Shown: one piece after another, positions 27,061 through 35,998 of the stretch
How positions within the stretch are numbered: the first letter of the stretch is position 1
Layout of the letters: each line of letters begins with the position of its first letter
From: Albibacterium sp963696875
GTDB taxonomy: Bacteria; Bacteroidota; Bacteroidia; Sphingobacteriales; Sphingobacteriaceae
Direction of reading: 5' to 3'
NCBI GenBank assembly: GCA_963696875.1
Contig: CAVOLQ010000007.1
Span: forward strand, 62,001-126,000
Length of the DNA stretch: 64,000 nt
The notes under the pieces: generated by a model
Told to the model about the DNA's origin: nothing
Databases searched by the model: none
What the model saw: only the letters and a program-made list of their open reading frames with translations
Made by a program: the position numbers and the translations under genes

Positions 27061-27795
27061 TTACTTATTAAGCAATTCTGCTGAAGCCTCATCAAGGAAA
27101 AGTGTGCAATTGGCGTGGGTTTGCAAAATGCTTGCTGGGAATAAATTGCTTATTTCTCCTTCCAAGCAGTCCTTCACTGCTTGTGCCTTTCTGCTATCTG
27201 GTACGGAGCCAATAATATGTTTGGATTTCAAAATTTGTTTAATCGACATGCTTATAGCCTTTTCTGGCACATCGTCTATTGATTTGAACCATCCTTCTCC
27301 AAATTGTTGTTGGCGGCATTGTGAGTCCAATGTAACCACTAAATAAGGACGCTCGGTTTCAAAGTCGGCAGGTGGGTCATTAAAAGCAAGATGTCCATTT
27401 TCTCCGATTCCTACTAAAGCAACATCAATTTTATTTTGTTCGATTAACCGGCCAAGACGTTCACATTCTTTTTCTGGATCTGTTTCACCATTCACTAAAA
27501 AAGCGTTTTTTAAAGGAGGTACTTTGTCAAGAAATCGTTCTTTAAGATATTTTCTAAAACTTGCAGGCGAAGACTCAGGCAAACCTATGTATTCATCCAA
27601 ATGAAACATGGATACCTTGCTCCAGTCAATTTCTGCTTTGATTAATTGATTTAGAGTTTCAAATTGGCTGGCTCCAGTTGCTAATATTATATTGACTTCG
27701 CCATTTTTGGTTATGAATTCTTTAATTAATTGCGCGGCGGTATTTCCAGCGGATTCACCTAGTTCTTTAGGGTTTTTACTTATTACAATCTTCAT
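27061..27795 (-). CDS. nagB: Glucosamine-6-phosphate deaminase family protein
   Basis: NagB converts glucosamine-6-phosphate to fructose-6-phosphate and ammonia. The 244-residue cytoplasmic protein has FHLDEYIGLPESSPASF (catalytic Asp and phosphate contacts), VALVGIGENGHLAFNDP with the active-site His, and VPDSRKAQAVKD. Length is normal. With the nagA gene at 48-49 kb it gives a route from N-acetylhexosamine-6-phosphate to glycolysis. A galactosamine-6-phosphate activity cannot be excluded by sequence. It is divergent from the plus-strand arm, with an operator-like palindrome in between. Confidence 0.9.
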   Translation of the reverse strand: MKIVISKNPKELGESAGNTAAQLIKEFITKNGEVNIILATGASQFETLNQLIKAEIDWSKVSMFHLDEYIGLPESSPASFRKYLKERFLDKVPPLKNAFLVNGETDPEKECERLGRLIEQNKIDVALVGIGENGHLAFNDPPADFETERPYLVVTLDSQCRQQQFGEGWFKSIDDVPEKAISMSIKQILKSKHIIGSVPDSRKAQAVKDCLEGEISNLFPASILQTHANCTLFLDEASAELLNK

Positions 27796-28127
27796 GTCTA
27801 TTAATATTTATTCAAATCTATTTTTTTTAGTACTAAAGTAGAAAAGAAAACCGGTATTAGAAATATTTGGGAAAAAACTAGGTTTTTAATTGATATTAAT
27901 TAAAGTTTTGAATGCCGAGAAAATTGATTTTGAATATAAATATATAAAAGTGTGTAAGTTAAGTAAAGATATTAACTGGTTCGCGTTGAAATTTACTTCG
28001 TAAGTTACGCAATCGATTGTGTTAAATAATTGTTTGCAGAATAATTGTAAGTGTTATATATTGTATCATAATTACAGAAATAAACTGTTAAATAACATTT
28101 AAATTACAGGTAAAAGTTGTTAAAATT
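27796..28127. promoter_or_regulatory. Divergent intergenic control region
   Basis: The 332 AT-rich bases separate nagB from the plus-strand amidohydrolase-susC-susD arm. They contain operator candidate 3 at 28007-28022 and a TTTG at 28033-28036 that could serve the plus-strand promoter, though no clean TAnnTTTG follows at the right distance. No open frame of interest is present. Confidence 0.5.
28007..28022. promoter_or_regulatory. LacI-type operator candidate 3 (divergent nagB/plus arm)
   Basis: acgcaatcgattgtgt is a palindrome with one mismatched pair and a central CG. It shares ACGCAATCGATTG with sites 2 and 4 and stands just upstream of a TTTG box, about 105 bases before the plus-strand gene. 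Confidence 0.72.
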
Positions 28128-29477
28128 ATGCTAAGAAAGGGAATGGCGTTGCCTACGAGTAAGATTTATTTCGGATTTTTTTATTTATTGATGGTATTTG
28201 TCATTAATTCTTGTGGATATTCAGACAAAGAGAAAATTCATTCAGGCAAACAAGACCACATCCAAGAAGTAAATGTTGCTGAATTGGGCGTTGGTAAAAA
28301 AACAATTGCAATAGTAAAAGCAATGATAATCGATGGGATGGGAGGAGAGCCAATATTAGACGGCTGTGTGCTTGTTAAGGATGGGAAAATAATAGCTGTT
28401 GGGAAAATTAGTGAAATTGAAATACCAAAAGATGCTGAGATCTTTGATGCTTCAGGCATGGTTTTATTACCAGGGTTCATAGACTCGCATTTTCATTTAG
28501 ATCGAATAAAGAATTTACCGGCAATGTTTCTTCAAAATGGAATAACTTCTATTCGAGATCCAGGTGCATGGATAGAAGCTTATGACGAGGAACGTATTTC
28601 AGGTAATGCTATTCCACGCTTGTTTTTAACTGGTCCTCATTTAGATATGAATCCGCCTGCCTATCCTTATGATGCTTTTATAGTTCGTGATGGTTTGGAG
28701 GCAGAGACTCATATCAATCAAGTGGTAGATCAGGGCGCTTCTGCCATCAAAGTTTACTTTAGGTTGCCTCTTGACTTAATTCGTCAAGTTTGCGAAGTAG
28801 CACATAAAAAAGGAATACCAGTAACTGCCCATTTGGAGATGACCGACCCAATGGAAGCGATAGAAGTAGGAGTGGATGGGATAGAACATATTACCTCTTT
28901 TGGGATGTCTTTGTTGCCAAAAAGAGAGAGAGAAAAGTACAAGCAGTCGATTTTGAAGGATAATAACGCGCGAAGGGAAGGTAGATATACGGTGTGGAAA
29001 GATTTGGATATCAATAGTGAAAAGGTAGATAGTCTAATAGGTTTTTTGGTTGAAAAAGGAACTTTTATCAGTCCTACTTTAGGAGCCTTTGAATATCAGG
29101 CGGATGGTGCGCAAACCGATAGTGTCAAGCTGGCAGCCTTTACTAATATGAAATCGTTTACAGGAAAGCTGAAAAAAGGAGGGGTTCGAGTTGTGGTTGG
29201 ATCACATTCCTCGGTTCCATATGCTGAATTGGGTTGGGCCTTTCAACGGGAAATGGAATTATTGGTTGAAAGTGGAATCAGCAATTCAGATATTATTCAA
29301 TCTGCCACAATAGAAAATGCACGTTTTTTTAGAATCGACGATCGTCTGGGAAGTATTGAAGAAGGAAAGATTGCAGATCTAATTTTAATTAAAGGGAATC
29401 CTTTAGTTGATATTAAAGCCACCAGAAATATAGAAAGGGTCATGTTAAATGGAGTCTGGGTGTCCTCTGATAAATAA
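28128..29477 (+). CDS. Amidohydrolase-family (imidazolonepropionase-like) lipoprotein
   Basis: The 449-residue protein has a lipoprotein signal (LLMVFVINSCGYS). The start may be 28128 or the ATG at 28143. It is an Amidohydro_1-type enzyme: HxH at residues 121-123 (DSHFHLDR), the candidate carbamylated Lys in SAIKVYF, metal His in VTAHLEM and IEHITSF, and the typical ending LGSIEEGKIADLILIKGNPL. The strand-8 motif, usually GTDA/GTDS with the catalytic Asp, reads GSHSS at residues 358-362, so the Asp appears replaced. Activity is therefore uncertain. It heads the plus-strand arm, 49 bases before susC copy 2. Confidence 0.75.
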   Translation: MLRKGMALPTSKIYFGFFYLLMVFVINSCGYSDKEKIHSGKQDHIQEVNVAELGVGKKTIAIVKAMIIDGMGGEPILDGCVLVKDGKIIAVGKISEIEIPKDAEIFDASGMVLLPGFIDSHFHLDRIKNLPAMFLQNGITSIRDPGAWIEAYDEERISGNAIPRLFLTGPHLDMNPPAYPYDAFIVRDGLEAETHINQVVDQGASAIKVYFRLPLDLIRQVCEVAHKKGIPVTAHLEMTDPMEAIEVGVDGIEHITSFGMSLLPKREREKYKQSILKDNNARREGRYTVWKDLDINSEKVDSLIGFLVEKGTFISPTLGAFEYQADGAQTDSVKLAAFTNMKSFTGKLKKGGVRVVVGSHSSVPYAELGWAFQREMELLVESGISNSDIIQSATIENARFFRIDDRLGSIEEGKIADLILIKGNPLVDIKATRNIERVMLNGVWVSSDK

Positions 29478-29526
29478 AAAATATAAAAATATAAACAACA
29501 CATTAATCACCTTTTAATAAAATCAA

Positions 29527-32500
29527 ATGAATAAATTTCTACATCGTAGTATGATTACTTTAATCATATTCTTACTTACTTTGCAAGTAAATGCGCAACA
29601 ACGGACCGTGACAGGAACGGTTAGGGCCGAGAATGGAGGCGAGGCTCTGGTCGGAGTAACAGTAACGTTAAAGGGTACTTCATTTGGTACCACTACCAAT
29701 GCTAATGGCGGCTATTCCATTAATGTACCAAACAACCAATCGGTATTGGTATTTACCTATGTCGGCTTTACAAGCCGTGAGATTACTGTAGGCACTAGTC
29801 AGACAGTCAATGTTTCTTTAGCTACAGACGACACTTCTTTAGACGAAATTGTCGTGGTCGGTTATGGTACCCAAAGAAAAAGTGATATGACGGGTTCAGT
29901 CAGCTCCGTAAAAGGGAAAGACTTGACCATGTTGCCTACGCAACGTGCTGACCAAGCCTTACAAGGTCGTGCCGCTGGGGTTATGGTTTTGAACACCGAC
30001 GGTGCTCCTGGAGGTAATACTACAATCCGTATTAGAGGCATGAACTCTATTCAGGGAGGGAACAGTGCACTGATTGTAATCGATGGATTGCAAGGGGGTA
30101 ACTTAAACTCATTAAACCCGAATGATATTGAGTCATTGGAAGTGTTGAAAGATGCTTCTGCAACCGCGATATATGGTTCACAAGGGGCAAATGGGGTTAT
30201 CTTAATTACTACGAAAATGGGTAGGGTAGGAAAGCCAAGTATCAACTATAGCTATGATGTAGGGCTTTCCAGCTTGAGAAAAAAGATGGACTTATTGAGT
30301 GCAGCTGACTATGCTCGTACGATTAATGACGTTCAACTTGCAAAAAATGGTAGTGGCAAAATTCCAAAACCTATCTTCTCCGATGCTGAAATTAAAGATT
30401 TTGAAGTTAATGGTGGAACTGACTGGCAGAGTGCAATTTATCGGAATGCGACTACTCAGAATCATCAACTTTCCATTGGTGGTGGTACGAACGACATGAA
30501 TTATTTAGTCTCTGGAGGATTTCTAGATCAGGAAGGGATACTTATTAACTCAGGATATAAGCGTTACTCGTTAAGAGCGAATTTAAAAACCGATATCACC
30601 AAATGGGCTTCTTTTGGATTGAATTGGAGTGGTTCAAAAGAACTTTCTAATTCAGTATTGTTTGGAGGCAGTACAGATTGGCCAAATAACCCAATTGGTG
30701 CAGCGACTCGAATGTCTCCTACCATTCCTATTTATGATGCCAATGGTAATTATAGTAAATCATCTAATAATTATGGTAACCCTACTTTATGGAATCCTTT
30801 GGCGAGTGCTGTGGAGCCTTTAATGGAAAATAATACGGTTCGGAATAATGTGAACAGTTATTTAGAATTTAAGCCTTTGGAGGGTTTGAGTTTCAGAGTT
30901 ACCTTAGGCGCAAGTGTTATCAATCGTAATAATAAAGGGTTTTATAACCAAAAAACATTTAGTGGAAGTTTGAATAAAGGAGAAGGGTATGTTTATGAGG
31001 CGAGTAGTACATATTTACAAAACTCAAATATTTTGACTTATGAAAAGGCGATTAAAGAACATCGTTTTACAGTTACCGCAGTAGCAGAGCAAACTCATTC
31101 GAAGTCTTATGATTCAAATGTTGACGGAAGTGATTTCCTTGTACAACAAACAGGAGTCTTCGATATGGCAGGTGCCAGAATCGTTAAAAATACATCAAAT
31201 GCAAGTGAAAGATCTATTAATTCTTTCTTAGGGCGAGTCAACTATGTTTATGCTGATAAATATCTTTTGACGGCTAGTTATCGTGCGGATGGATCTTCTG
31301 TTTTTGGTAAAAACAACAAATGGGGATATTTTCCATCTGTATCCCTGGCTTGGAATGTCGCTAAGGAGTCCTTCATCGATAATCTGGATATCTTCTCTGA
31401 ATTAAAACTTCGTGGAAGTTGGGGGAAAACAGGTAACCAAGGAATAGGTACTTACGGAACTTTGGCGAAAATTAGCTCGGGACGAAACTATCCTTATAAT
31501 GGATCAGATGCAACAGATTTAGGATTTAATATGTCTTCTGCATCGAACCCTTCTTTGAAGTGGGAAACAACAGCTCAAACCAACTGGGGTATTGATATCG
31601 GAATTATGCGTGGAAGACTGACTGCTACTGCCGACTATTATGTAAAGAAGACAACGGATTTGCTTATGCCAAGGGAGTTACCGCGTTATACGGGTTTAGC
31701 AAGCGTTATTGACAATGTGGGCTCGATGGGTAATAAAGGCTTTGAATTTGCGATAGCCGGTGATCCATTGGTAGGTGCATTTGCTTGGAATACAGGCTTT
31801 AATATTTCTGCCAATAGAACAACCGTCATAAATGTTGGACCAACAGGTGAAATTGCTTATCGTTCTGGAGGTTCAGGACAAGGCACGAATATAGCCTTTA
31901 TGTATTTGAAGGAAGGCGAGCCATTTGGTCAGATGGTTGGTTGGGGATATGAAGGAGTTTGGAAAGAAAGTGAAAGAGCAGCTGCAGCGGTTTACGGACA
32001 ATTACCGGGTGATCCTAAATATACTGATACGAATGGGGATGGTAAAATAGATATCAAAGACGTTAAGACCATTGGAAATTCGATGCCTGATTTCATTTTT
32101 GGATGGAATAACCGATTGACTTATCAAAACTTTGAATTGGCTTTTCAAATTCAAGGATCTCAAGGAAATGATTTATTTAACGTGGCCAGAATTGCCTTGG
32201 AAAGACCCGGAGAAGGAACGAGTGCTAGAATCTTAGATCGCTGGAGTCCACAAAACCAGAATTCTAATATTCCAGCGATTATTGATGAAAAAACAAGAGA
32301 AGAAGCGAAACTTGTCAACAAAATCACTTTTCCCGCAACGGACGGCAACAGGCAGACCCGTTATGTGGAAGATGCTTCTTATATCCGTTTAAAGAACATT
32401 ACTGTTGCCTACAATTTTCCTAAATCATTAACGGAAAGAATAAATTTAAGCAATTTAAGAATATATGCTAGTGCAACTAACCTATTTACGATTACGAATT

Positions 32501-32619
32501 ATACCGGTTATGATCCTGAAGTTAGTTCTTATACGGGAAATGATGCTCAGATTGGATCGGATTATAACAATTATCCACAGTCCAAAATATTTAACTTAGG
32601 CTTAAATATTTCATTTTAA
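29527..32619 (+). CDS. SusC/RagA TonB-dependent outer-membrane transporter, copy 2
   Basis: The 1030-residue protein has a signal peptide ending VNAQ, the CarboxypepD_reg-like domain (GTVRAENGGEALVGVTVTLK), the TonB-box region (DEIVVVGYGTQRKSDMTGS), the plug (LQGRAAGVMVLNTDGAPGG, VIDGLQGG, VLKDASATAIYGSQGANG) and a barrel ending KIFNLGLNISF. It shares domain order with copy 1 but is clearly diverged from it, which suggests a different oligosaccharide or length preference. Its susD partner follows after ten bases. Confidence 0.96.
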   Translation: MNKFLHRSMITLIIFLLTLQVNAQQRTVTGTVRAENGGEALVGVTVTLKGTSFGTTTNANGGYSINVPNNQSVLVFTYVGFTSREITVGTSQTVNVSLATDDTSLDEIVVVGYGTQRKSDMTGSVSSVKGKDLTMLPTQRADQALQGRAAGVMVLNTDGAPGGNTTIRIRGMNSIQGGNSALIVIDGLQGGNLNSLNPNDIESLEVLKDASATAIYGSQGANGVILITTKMGRVGKPSINYSYDVGLSSLRKKMDLLSAADYARTINDVQLAKNGSGKIPKPIFSDAEIKDFEVNGGTDWQSAIYRNATTQNHQLSIGGGTNDMNYLVSGGFLDQEGILINSGYKRYSLRANLKTDITKWASFGLNWSGSKELSNSVLFGGSTDWPNNPIGAATRMSPTIPIYDANGNYSKSSNNYGNPTLWNPLASAVEPLMENNTVRNNVNSYLEFKPLEGLSFRVTLGASVINRNNKGFYNQKTFSGSLNKGEGYVYEASSTYLQNSNILTYEKAIKEHRFTVTAVAEQTHSKSYDSNVDGSDFLVQQTGVFDMAGARIVKNTSNASERSINSFLGRVNYVYADKYLLTASYRADGSSVFGKNNKWGYFPSVSLAWNVAKESFIDNLDIFSELKLRGSWGKTGNQGIGTYGTLAKISSGRNYPYNGSDATDLGFNMSSASNPSLKWETTAQTNWGIDIGIMRGRLTATADYYVKKTTDLLMPRELPRYTGLASVIDNVGSMGNKGFEFAIAGDPLVGAFAWNTGFNISANRTTVINVGPTGEIAYRSGGSGQGTNIAFMYLKEGEPFGQMVGWGYEGVWKESERAAAAVYGQLPGDPKYTDTNGDGKIDIKDVKTIGNSMPDFIFGWNNRLTYQNFELAFQIQGSQGNDLFNVARIALERPGEGTSARILDRWSPQNQNSNIPAIIDEKTREEAKLVNKITFPATDGNRQTRYVEDASYIRLKNITVAYNFPKSLTERINLSNLRIYASATNLFTITNYTGYDPEVSSYTGNDAQIGSDYNNYPQSKIFNLGLNISF

Positions 32620-32629
32620 AATATTAGAC

Positions 32630-34036
32630 ATGAAAAGTATTAAATTAAAAAATATAAAATTCCCTTTTGTGGTTCTTTTCTTCACGTTGGTGGGATGCCA
32701 GAAGTTAGACGAGCGCCCTAAAAGCTTTATTGCGCCTGAGACATTTTTTACTACTCCAGCCCAAGTTGAAGCTACTTTTGCCGCGTCGATGGATTATTTA
32801 TGGAACTTTTGGGGGACATATAGTTACGGGATGTCGCTTTTTCGTAATGATGACCAGATACTTGGAGGTAACCTAACCAATCCTGCAAATCACGCTAGCG
32901 GACTATGGGCTGCGCATTATTCTGCAATATTAAATTTAAATAATGCAATTAGAGCCATGAAAGATGGAAGCCTTAAAGGGGCAGATACTTCTCAATTGAT
33001 GGCTCAAGCTAAGTTTTTGAGGGGGTATAATTATTTTATGCTCGTTAGAATGTTTGGTGACCTCCCGCTAATGACAGACGAAATTGACGACCCTTTTAAA
33101 GCGAAAATTGCTAGATCTCCTATTGCCGAAGTATATAAGTTGATTGTAGAAGACTTGACAGAAGCGACTCAAGGACTGCCGGAAGTATGGCCAAGTGCCC
33201 AGATTGGAAGACCCTCTCGTGATGCAGCCAGAGGTTTATTGGCAAAGGTTTATTTAACCATGGCAACAGCCCCAATGAATGACGTTAGTAATTATGCAAA
33301 AGCGGCAGATTTAGCTCGCCAAGTTATTGAAGGAAAGCGTTATTCTTTAGTAAAAGACATCAAAAAGCTGTTTTCTGTAGAAACAAAATATGGACCGGAA
33401 ATGATGTGGAGTTTCAATTCTAATTACCAAGATATGGCTACAGATCCACAAATCTGGACCGATATGGATGGTTGGGGAGATGTGGCTGCAGAACCTGAAT
33501 TTGAGCAAAAATTCCCTAACGGCCCAAGAAAAGAAGCTTATTTGCAAACCGAACAGGGTGGTAAAAACTACATTGAACTAGGGAAAGATGTAGGTATCCA
33601 GAAATATTTATATGATACTGAAAGTGATTTTGAAGACGGGCGTTCAATCATCAATGTTCCAATTATTCGTTTTGCAGATGTCTTATTGATTTTCGCGGAA
33701 GCAGAGAATATGGCTAAAGGCGGACCAACACAAGTTGCAGTAGATGCACTTAACCAAGTTATCGATCGTGCAAATGGATATGTTGACAATCCTCAAGATC
33801 CAAAAGCCACTTTGGGAATGACCAAGGAAGCTTTTGATAAGAAAGTAATTCAAGAGAGAAACTGGGAACTATGCTTTGAATATGACCGTTGGTTTGATTT
33901 GATCCGTAAAAGAATATTGAAAGAAGAAAGTCGAGTTGAAATCCAACAAAATTACTCAGACAATTACCTTCTTTTCCCTCTTCCGGTAAATGATCTCAGG
34001 ATTAACCCTTTATTAAAACAAAATCCCGGTTATTAA
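32630..34036 (+). CDS. SusD/RagB-family glycan-binding lipoprotein, copy 2
   Basis: The 468-residue protein has an N-terminal lipoprotein signal (FPFVVLFFTLVGCQ). SusD features include AQAKFLRGYNYFMLVRMFGDLP, PSRDAARGLLAKVYLTMA, RFADVLLIFAEAENM, ERNWELCFEYDRWFDLIRK and the C-terminal LLFPLPVNDLRINPLLKQNPGY. Length is slightly short for the family but complete. A very strong hairpin follows its stop codon, and this probably sets the expression of the enzyme genes beyond it. Confidence 0.95.
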   Translation: MKSIKLKNIKFPFVVLFFTLVGCQKLDERPKSFIAPETFFTTPAQVEATFAASMDYLWNFWGTYSYGMSLFRNDDQILGGNLTNPANHASGLWAAHYSAILNLNNAIRAMKDGSLKGADTSQLMAQAKFLRGYNYFMLVRMFGDLPLMTDEIDDPFKAKIARSPIAEVYKLIVEDLTEATQGLPEVWPSAQIGRPSRDAARGLLAKVYLTMATAPMNDVSNYAKAADLARQVIEGKRYSLVKDIKKLFSVETKYGPEMMWSFNSNYQDMATDPQIWTDMDGWGDVAAEPEFEQKFPNGPRKEAYLQTEQGGKNYIELGKDVGIQKYLYDTESDFEDGRSIINVPIIRFADVLLIFAEAENMAKGGPTQVAVDALNQVIDRANGYVDNPQDPKATLGMTKEAFDKKVIQERNWELCFEYDRWFDLIRKRILKEESRVEIQQNYSDNYLLFPLPVNDLRINPLLKQNPGY

Positions 34037-34044
34037 TCCTTTTG

Positions 34045-34100
34045 AACACCTTCGCAATATTGGAAACACATTGTGTTTCCAATATTGCGAAGGTGTTTTT
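34045..34100 (+). terminator. Perfect 26-bp hairpin after susD copy 2
   Basis: Positions 34045-34070 and 34072-34097 are exact reverse complements separated by one base, followed by a run of five T including the end of the arm. It may be a partial terminator, or a 3' stabiliser that keeps susC-susD mRNA more abundant than the downstream genes. Confidence 0.75.
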
Positions 34101-34141
34101 AATAAATGTAGAATTTCTTAAATTTTAACGAATAAGTAAAC

Positions 34142-35941
34142 ATGAAACAAGAACCATTTATGTACTATCCTATAATGAAGATATGTCTACTAGCTTTGTT
34201 AATCGGACTCTTTTTGCCCACCACCAGCTATGCACAAATTAAGGATGTTTGGGCTTTAGGTGATGGAGAAAAAGTATTTCGAAACGATTTAAATCACCCA
34301 TCCAAGAAAGGCAATTATACATGGGACGGAAATACAATACGGTTAAAAGGTTTATATAATGAAGTTTTGGGATTACAGCTAATACTTGAAACTTCAACCG
34401 ATACGGCTAAATCCATAGAATTGACGGTTGACTTACCCGTGAATAAGGGATCAGGGAAAACAATTGGCGGAAATACACTGAAATATGGGCCATCGGGAAC
34501 AGTTGAATTGTTTAGTCAACACTATTTGCTGGTAAAAGATTCTGCTTATACTAGACCAAAGTGGTTTTATGGATCAGAAGCCGCTAGTCCAAGAAAAATG
34601 ACAGGATGGATTCCAGATGCTTTAATTCCGGTACATGCTTTGAAAGGGCAAGGCGGCTTCCCAATGGATATCGGACCCACAAGAAATCAAGGATTTTGGA
34701 TCGATATCTCTTTACCTCGAGATCAAAAAGTATTTCCCTCAGGAGTGTATTCAGGAAAAGTGAATGTTTTGCAAAAAGGTACAAAGATTAAAGAAATACC
34801 CCTAGAAATAACTCTATTGCCAAATTATTTACCCGATGAAAACCGTACAAATATTTGGCTACACGCCAGTGGAATTAATTCGTATTATCCAGACCTGACA
34901 CATGATGAAGTTGATAAAATGTTAAAGTTTGAAGGCCATAGACATCGAATCGATATTCCGGGAGGTTATAGAGTGAACGCTCCCTTTAATATAGAAACGA
35001 TGGAGAAATATAAACCTTTCTTAGATGGAAGTGCTTTTACTCCAGCAAATGGTTATCACGGTAGCGGTGAAGGTGTCGGTGAGAAGATATTCCCGGTGGG
35101 AATGTATGGTTCTCCAATTATGGGAAATACAAAAGAGGCTGTTCAGAAGCAATCTGATCTTTGGGTGGACTGGTTTAATAAAAACGCTCCTGGAATTGCT
35201 TATTTCTGGTATATGACCGATGAGCCGCCTAAAGATAGGTATCCATGGGTTTTGGAAAGGGGAAGCTGGATTAAGGAAAATCCGGGTGTCGGAAAAAAAT
35301 TGCCATTGTTTACAACTACCCATTATCAACCAGACTTAGCGTCGGTTATTGATGTTTGGGCAGGTTATGATGGCGTTAATTTAAGTGATTTGCCAATTGT
35401 TCGTGCAAAAGGCGGGGACCATTGGTTCTATAATGGGAATAGACCACGATATGGTTCGGTAATTCTTGAGGGAGCTGCCGTAGATTTTAGAGTGAATAGC
35501 TGGGTGTTATATAAATATGATATTAATACGCATTTTATATGGCATGGTACGCTATGGCAACATAACGGACAGGGACCCAAAAGGCACCAACATCAAGATG
35601 TATTCAATAACCCCTTAACTTTTATTAACGATGGGATGAGTTTTGGAAACGGAGATGGGATTTTATTCTATCCAGGAAGAATGCCGTATTATCCATCAGA
35701 AAATAGAGGTATAAATGAATTAATTCCTTCTATTAGATTGAAAAATATTCGAAGAGGTCAGCAGGATGCAAATATCATGTGGATGGTAGAGAAGAAAATT
35801 GGAAAGGAAAAGGTAGTCAATATCATTAATAAAGTGGTTCCAAAAGCATTAAGTGAAGTATCTATGAAAGATGCTGTAGTATGGTCAGAACATGGTGATG
35901 ACTATGATAAGGTTCGGGATGAACTTTTAAAACAATTATAA
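34142..35941 (+). CDS. Secreted DUF4091 / GH123-like glycoside hydrolase
   Basis: The 599-residue protein has a signal peptide; translation may start at 34142, 34160 or 34175, the last giving MKICLLALLIGLFLPTTSYA directly. An N-terminal beta-sandwich (about 40-230) is followed by a TIM barrel with FWYMTDEPPKDRYPW. The Asp-Glu pair (D360-E361 counted from 34142) matches the DE pair of GH123, whose characterised members are beta-N-acetylgalactosaminidases acting by substrate assistance. Other barrel features are DVWAGYDGVN and VNSWVLYKYDINTHFIWHG. The relation is through the DUF4091 family, so the exact linkage is not settled. Confidence 0.75.
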   Translation: MKQEPFMYYPIMKICLLALLIGLFLPTTSYAQIKDVWALGDGEKVFRNDLNHPSKKGNYTWDGNTIRLKGLYNEVLGLQLILETSTDTAKSIELTVDLPVNKGSGKTIGGNTLKYGPSGTVELFSQHYLLVKDSAYTRPKWFYGSEAASPRKMTGWIPDALIPVHALKGQGGFPMDIGPTRNQGFWIDISLPRDQKVFPSGVYSGKVNVLQKGTKIKEIPLEITLLPNYLPDENRTNIWLHASGINSYYPDLTHDEVDKMLKFEGHRHRIDIPGGYRVNAPFNIETMEKYKPFLDGSAFTPANGYHGSGEGVGEKIFPVGMYGSPIMGNTKEAVQKQSDLWVDWFNKNAPGIAYFWYMTDEPPKDRYPWVLERGSWIKENPGVGKKLPLFTTTHYQPDLASVIDVWAGYDGVNLSDLPIVRAKGGDHWFYNGNRPRYGSVILEGAAVDFRVNSWVLYKYDINTHFIWHGTLWQHNGQGPKRHQHQDVFNNPLTFINDGMSFGNGDGILFYPGRMPYYPSENRGINELIPSIRLKNIRRGQQDANIMWMVEKKIGKEKVVNIINKVVPKALSEVSMKDAVVWSEHGDDYDKVRDELLKQL

Positions 35942-35998
35942 CGAACTTAGTTTTCACCAAAAGCAAGTAATTGAAAACTATTTTTACACAACAAATAA

